From Moniliella sp. 'wahieum' (lineage: Eukaryota > Basidiomycota > Moniliellomycetes > Moniliellales > Moniliellaceae), in assembly GCA_003971905.1 (NCBI GenBank), contig RSEE01000013.1, forward strand, positions 1 through 64,000: a DNA stretch of 64,000 nt, read 5' to 3'. Under the pieces are notes generated by a model. That model was not told the DNA's origin. It did not search any database and saw only the letters and a list, made by a program, of their open reading frames with translations. Position numbers and translations under genes: made by a program. Positions 59,093 through 64,000 of this stretch are shown piece by piece (the stretch's first letter is position 1; each line of letters opens with the position of its first letter).

Positions 59093-61571
59093 ATGGCGGC
59101 GTACACAAGCGGCATGCCCACCCCCTACCGCCCCCCCCCTCGCCCCTTGCCCCCTCCCCCCGCCGGCACCCTCGACAGTGCCTCAGTCCAGTCCGACAAG
59201 GAAACCACTGCCTCTGCCGCCCATTCGTCCACCACGCCACATCCTTCCCCCGCTCTCCCCCCCCCACCAAGAAGGAGAACAAGAGGGAGCAGGGCATGAC
59301 CTGCATCAACAACTGCGGCACCGACACCACGCCCCTGTGGCGGAGGGACGAAGACGGCAAGCCGATCTGCAATGCCTGTGGCCTGTTCTACAAGCTGCAC
59401 GGCACCCAGCGTCCCATCAATATGAAAAAGACAGTGATCAAGCGACGCAAACGCACCCCAGCTGCCCAACAGGCCGGCCTTGCCAAGGACGCTCCTGCCG
59501 CTACTGCCACCGCCAGGCCCGCGCAAGCCCAGGCCGTAGGCAGCACTGCCTCCACCACCTCCCCACTCTCCCCCAGCATCGGCGCCGAAAGTCTCCCTCC
59601 TAGCGACAGTGACAGCGACAGCCCCCTGGCGCACCAGTACCCGCACCCGCACCCGCAACCACCAACCCACCTCCCTCCTGCTCTCGCTCCTTCCCCTGGT
59701 CCCAGCACTCGCGCCTTCCACGCCACCCAGGAGACGTACTCCTCCCCATGTCTACCTGCTCGTCGCTCCCCCAGCGCCGACCAGGCGCCCCTCGATGTGT
59801 CCCTTCGCCCCGATCGCGACCGCGAAGCAGCGATGGTGCTGATGGAAGTGGGATGCGGAGGGCGACGCGCCCCCCGCCAGGGCCTGAACCGGAACCTCCC
59901 CTTGAACTTGAACCTGGTCCTGGGCTTGGATCGGGATACGACATGTCATATCCACTACTCGCGACCCGGCCGTCGGATACGAGTCATATCCCACCCCCTA
60001 ACGCAAGCGCAGCCACCGTCGCACGGTACCTTCCGCCTCCGCCCGGGTACGCTGATCGCTATGCGGAGGAGGATGTGGCAGGGACCATGATGGTGGAGCC
60101 ACAGCGTTCACCCCCGTCTGCTCCCCAAGCATCCCACCCACTGCCGCCAATGCGGATGGAAGTGGACTCGGGCCCAGAGCCCACGGCCAAGCGTGCTCGC
60201 TCGTCGGCCGAGCCGATGGAAGCGCCTACGATGGCAATGACCATGGCCATGCCCCCGCCGACACGTTTTCCCAGCGTATTCGCGGTCGACCTGGTATCCG
60301 CAACTCTACCATGCGTTCCACCTCGCAACCTGCTGCGCAGGCGCGTTCGCGTCTCCTGGGTGACTCGCCGATATTGGGCCGGCATGGACTGCCTCTTGCT
60401 TCGCGCGGGCTGGGGCGGGCGAGCCCGGTGCCGCTTACGCTCCCCCCGCCGCCTGGGCCCCTTTTCTCTTCGTCCCGCCCGCCGTTTCCCCCCGTCTCGC
60501 TGGGTGAGCGGAATGGCGATCCGTCCTTGGCCGGCGCTTCGCTCCTGCACCCCCTTGCGGAAGCGCCTTCGTATCCCGGGAGCGGTCGAACGAGTAGCGG
60601 ATCCAACCCTGTTGCAACCCCTCGCTCTGGCCTTCTTCCCCCTCCCCTGCCTGCTGCAGGTGCGGCGGCAGGGGAATGGGTCGCGACGCTGGAAACGGCA
60701 TGTGAGCAACTGCGGTGGGAACAGAGGCGGATGGACCAAATGCTCAGCACGTACCATGCGCTGTTGGCGCAAGCTCGAACCGCGTTCTGCGATCCGGATC
60801 CCCCCGCCAGGACCGGGGCTGAGGCTTTGCTCCCGCCAGCATGGGATCGGCGCTAGGCGCGCCAACACCTTTGGTCGGTCGTCGTGCCTTCTCCCAAGCC
60901 CCACCGCCCCCCAGCGCACGCACACGTTCTCGCATCCGCCCGTTCCCGCTCCCTCCTTTGCCCACCACACTGGACCCAGCTCACCCCACCGAGCCTGCAT
61001 CTGCCCTCGGCTCGCTCCGCCCGGCCTTGCCCCCACCCTACCCTACGCACCTACCTCGACACACGAACGCGTACCGGTACCAGGGAGCAAGGAGCAAAGA
61101 GCGGAACGAAGACGCGATGGAGTCCGCACCGTCTCGCTCCAGTTCCCGCTCCCGCTCCCAAAGCCGAACCCGAAGCCGAAACCGCGCGCGCTCCGAGTCG
61201 CACCCTTGGCGCAGGAGTAACGCTGACGAGGACACGGCGATGGTGGAGGCTGAGGTGGAGGCGGAACGACAATGGCACATGCAGGGGGAGCAGCCGCGCG
61301 CCTGCCCGATCGCGGGGTGCGAGAGTGGGAGTGGGAGCGCGAGTCGGGCGCTCGCTCCACCGTCCCAGTCGGGAGTGAGGCGGGAGAAGCGCGTGGGCGA
61401 GCGCGTGGGACAGTGGTGGGCGTACGGGGCGTCGGCGCTGTACCCCCACTTGCTTCGCCAGTCCAGTACGACTATGCGCGCCCGCTGGCTTCGCTGCCCC
61501 CCATGCGGTCCCGCCCTATCACGCCCGAGCAAAAGGTGGCCGGGATGGAAGGGGTGCATGCCACGTCTTAA
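59093..61571 (+). CDS. GATA-type zinc-finger transcription factor
   Basis: Start ATG 59093 (MAAYTSGMPTPYRPPPRPL) is followed after one frame change by KKENKREQG and a single GATA finger: TCINNCGTDTTPLWRRDEDG, then ICNACGLFYKLHGTQRP and the basic tail KKTVIKRRKR. The basic tail text resembles fungal GATA regulators of iron or nitrogen genes, but only one finger is present, so I cannot say which. The first cysteine pair is spaced by three residues instead of two. The rest is Pro/Ser-rich, with a C-terminal coiled-coil-like segment EWVATLETACEQLRWEQRRM, and ends MRSRPITPEQKVAGMEGVH before the stop at 61569. At least five frame changes in the disordered part, so its length (about 820 residues) is approximate. 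Confidence 0.82.
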
Positions 61572-62268
61572 TATACGCACGGTATTGCAAGTGTCCCCGT
61601 CCCTCTACCACGATGTGGTTGGTGCTGGTCAAGGCGGATATGGTGCGCCCGGAGCACATGTAAAGCAGAGTGGTCAAGCTGGTGCAACCCCAGGGGGACA
61701 GAGACGCGGTCGGTTGTGTACTATATATATACCTATCCTACCCTTCAAGACTCAGACAGATGAATTCGATGGATCGAGGGACCGGGTTTGCTAGCCTAGT
61801 GTGTGCCAGATGGCAGATTGGCAGGTGACCGGTGATGGGTCCGTACACTACGTCCCCGAATGGACACGAGAGAACGGGGCTGATGTGTAGAAAGCACTGC
61901 AGACTGCCGACACTTTATACAGCCCGCTGGTTTCCGTTCGGCGCATCCGTGCGGTCTCTCCATCAGTAAGGTTGTGTATGGTGACGCGGGTGACACGAGC
62001 ACGATTCATCATCCGACTAGCTGTGCCTGCCTTGCGACCCATCGGTCATCCTTATTGTTTAGTAGAAGTAGAAGCGGTTTAGTATACGAGGCCTTCTCCT
62101 GGCTCAGGTGTAAAAAAAGAAGAAAAACAAATCAGCGGCGGCGCAGCCAGTTTCGCACGTCTCGCCTTTACGCATGCACAAAGCATGCCGGGCGGTTGGT
62201 TCTGCCCCGCCAGCACGCTCGAGCGCTGCGACCCGCGGATGTCGGTGCTCGCGCGACCCAAAAAGGAG
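61572..62268. other. gene-free stretch
   Basis: Between the GATA gene and the tRNA. No gene seen. A TATATATA run lies near 61722. Confidence 0.45.
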
Positions 62269-62362
62269 TGCTTCAAAGGGGAATCGAACCCCTGTCACAT
62301 CGAAGTTTACAGGCACGAGGCCAGTCTGGCAACGATGTAGTATACCACTAACCCATTGAAGC
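62269..62362 (-). tRNA. tRNA-Gly (anticodon GCC) with an intron
   Basis: The minus strand folds as a full cloverleaf. Acceptor arms GCTTCAA and TTGAAGC pair, with discriminator A at 62269. The D-arm is GGGTTAGTGGTATACT-like, the anticodon stem CATCG/CGATG has five pairs, and the T-arm AGGGG-TTCGATT-CCCCT is perfect. The anticodon loop begins TTGCCA and is interrupted after position 37 by about 23 bases, the standard place for a nuclear tRNA intron. The mature length is 71 bases. Confidence 0.95.
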
Positions 62363-63118
62363 TTTATGACAGTGCACCTGGAAGACTTTTGGTGGGACGC
62401 TGTGCGACCCGAGGCTAACTAAGGTGGGGCAGGAAGACCGATTGACAAGTACAGGTCGATACATGAGGCGCGGAGGTCGGTATCATTGACAAATCGCAAT
62501 TAAACGAAGGAGAGTAGTAGTATACAGGTTTGGACAAACCCCGTAAAGAGAGATATAGATCGATGGAAAGAAAAAGATACCGATTCTCCACGGCTCGAGA
62601 CGAGAGGAAATCAACTGAGCACACTGATATCCTGATTGTGAAAATGTAGTGGTGACCCAAATGTACGCCAGTCTGCTTCGCTCCATTGAAGTAAAAACGG
62701 TTGCCTGCGTTGAGCGCTGTGCTTCATTACTGTGCGCTGAAAGTACCGCACTGCAGGCGTAGGTGAAACCAGCGAAGCGAGATGTACGTTATACCTGTGA
62801 AGAGAAAGGGTGGGTCGTCTTTTGTAGCCACTTCTTCTATTATAAGTATTATAAGTTTAAGACAAGATGAGGATATGGAATGATATGAGCCTATAGTTCA
62901 TCGGAACGGGTAAGAAGCACAGTGAAGAAACGGCTCTGATGGAACGAGACAGAAGAAGTGATTCAAAAAGGCGCCATGGACCCTTTCCCCTTTGAGGAAC
63001 ATCAGGAGCAGAAGGGAAAAGGCGCATATGTACAGGTGCTCTCGGCCTCCAAAGAAGGCGTAGAGAGTGGCATGTGGCGCTTTCACACTGGGTTTTCGCG
63101 TTTCATCGGTTCCGGTTC
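62363..63118. other. gene-free stretch downstream of the aldehyde dehydrogenase
   Basis: Lower-GC sequence between the tRNA and the end of the aldehyde dehydrogenase gene. No gene seen. ATTATAAGTATTATAAG near 62838 is the most AT-rich point. Confidence 0.45.
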
Positions 63119-64000
63119 TTAGAGGGGGTTGGGTGCATCAATGTTAACCGACACGGCCTTAACCTGGACATAGTTTTCCAGCGCGTAGCTTCCATTTTCA
63201 CGCCCAATGCCCGAGGCCTTGTATCCGCCAAACGGCACTTGGGACGACAAGGCGTTGTACGTGTTGACCCACACCGAGCCGGCCTGGAGCGCGTGCGCCG
63301 TCTTGAGAGCCTTAGAGATGTCACGGGAAAACACACCGGCAGCCAAGCCGTACATGGAATCGTTGGCCTTCTGCAAAAGCTCTTCGTGATCCTTAAACTT
63401 GTGCACCACGACCACCGGGCCAAAGATTTCCTCGCGACTAATCACCGAGTCCTCCGACGCATCCACAAAAATCGTCGGCTCAATGAACCACCCATTTGGC
63501 TGGCCCTTGCCCACGTACCGCTCCGCCGGCAGCGGCTTGCCACCCGTCACCAAGCGCCCCTCGGTCTTGCCCACCTCAATGTAATGCATGATGCGGTCAT
63601 ACTGCACCTCGCTAATCTGCGGGCCGAGATAACTGTTCTGGTCAAACGGGTCGCCCACCTTGACGGAATCAAACTTGGCCTTGAGCCGGCAAGGAACGGC
63701 TCATAGATCTTCTCGTGCACATAGATCCGCGTTCCGGCACAGCAGGTTTGGCCCATGTTGAAGTTGGCGCCCATGGTGCACCAGGAAATGGCCTGTTCCA
63801 AGTCCGCATCGTCCAGCACCACCGACGGCGACTTGCCACCCAGCTCGAGGGTGACCTTCTTGAGGTTGGTGTTGGCTGCTGCCTTCATCACCACGCGTCC
63901 GACGCGCGTCGAGCCAGTAAAGGAGACCTTGTCAATGTCCATGTGCTCTGCAATTGCGTTACCCGCGCCCGGGCCGAGGCCCGTGACCAAGTTGACCACA
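63119..64000 (-). CDS. NAD(P)+-dependent aldehyde dehydrogenase, 3' part
   Basis: Oxidises aldehydes to acids; this class includes the acetaldehyde dehydrogenases. The 5' end lies beyond the window. Visible parts include [16 protein letters not shown], the cofactor-site [27 protein letters not shown] (general-base Glu) and [14 protein letters not shown] with the catalytic Cys. After one frame change near 63690 come [60 protein letters not shown] and [13 protein letters not shown]. The ending [14 protein letters not shown], stop at 63119, is close to fungal cytosolic/mitochondrial ALDH (about 500 residues). Compartment cannot be judged without the N-terminus. Confidence 0.95.

Overview
The window reads as nuclear DNA of a GC-rich fungus. 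It carries fungal-type families (Rho2-like GTPase, Opi1, a Zn(II)2Cys6 regulator, a GATA regulator, an ArAE-type membrane protein, a Csc1-type channel). Its introns are short (about 55-120 nt), with GTATGT/GTACGT-like donors, CTGAC/CTAAC branch sites and CAG acceptors. A basidiomycete, perhaps Ustilaginomycotina-like, is my best guess. That is inference from protein style and intron form, not a phylogeny.

Layout: Rho2 (1.5-2.2 kb); a gene-poor, lower-GC stretch bounded by inverted repeats (3.3-6.4 kb); a MOSC/mARC-like protein; UMP1 (minus) and MTR4 (plus) from a shared 123-bp promoter; a small unknown gene; a long gene-poor stretch (13.2-17.3 kb); a B-type cyclin; RPS15; an ArAE membrane protein; a 3'-5' exonuclease; a second gene-poor island with a possible Gag-like fossil (28-32 kb); a CSC1/OSCA channel; an arrestin-like trafficking adaptor with a very long tail; MCM2; a large Zn2Cys6 regulator; OPI1; the CAF-1 p60 subunit and GPATCH1 from a shared 255-bp promoter; a GATA factor; an intron-containing tRNA-Gly(GCC); and the 3' part of an aldehyde dehydrogenase running off the end.

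The genes are mostly unlinked housekeeping functions rather than one pathway. Several concern cell-cycle and chromosome work (cyclin B, MCM2, CAF-1) or RNA work (MTR4, GPATCH1, RPS15). Two short promoter motifs recur: ACACTGGCGCC upstream of cyclin B, MCM2 and the arrestin gene, and ATCATCG heptamer arrays upstream of MCM2 and the exonuclease, with a related array before the GATA gene.

Caution: nearly every long conserved gene is broken into reading frames that differ by one base. Most junctions look like one missing base at a doubled base. This points to uncorrected deletions in the assembly rather than dead genes, so gene limits below span the conserved homology and are not single open frames. 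I found no clearly new biological system. The best leads are the promoter motifs, the inverted-repeat segment, the coding-like island at 28-32 kb and an unusual GATA finger.
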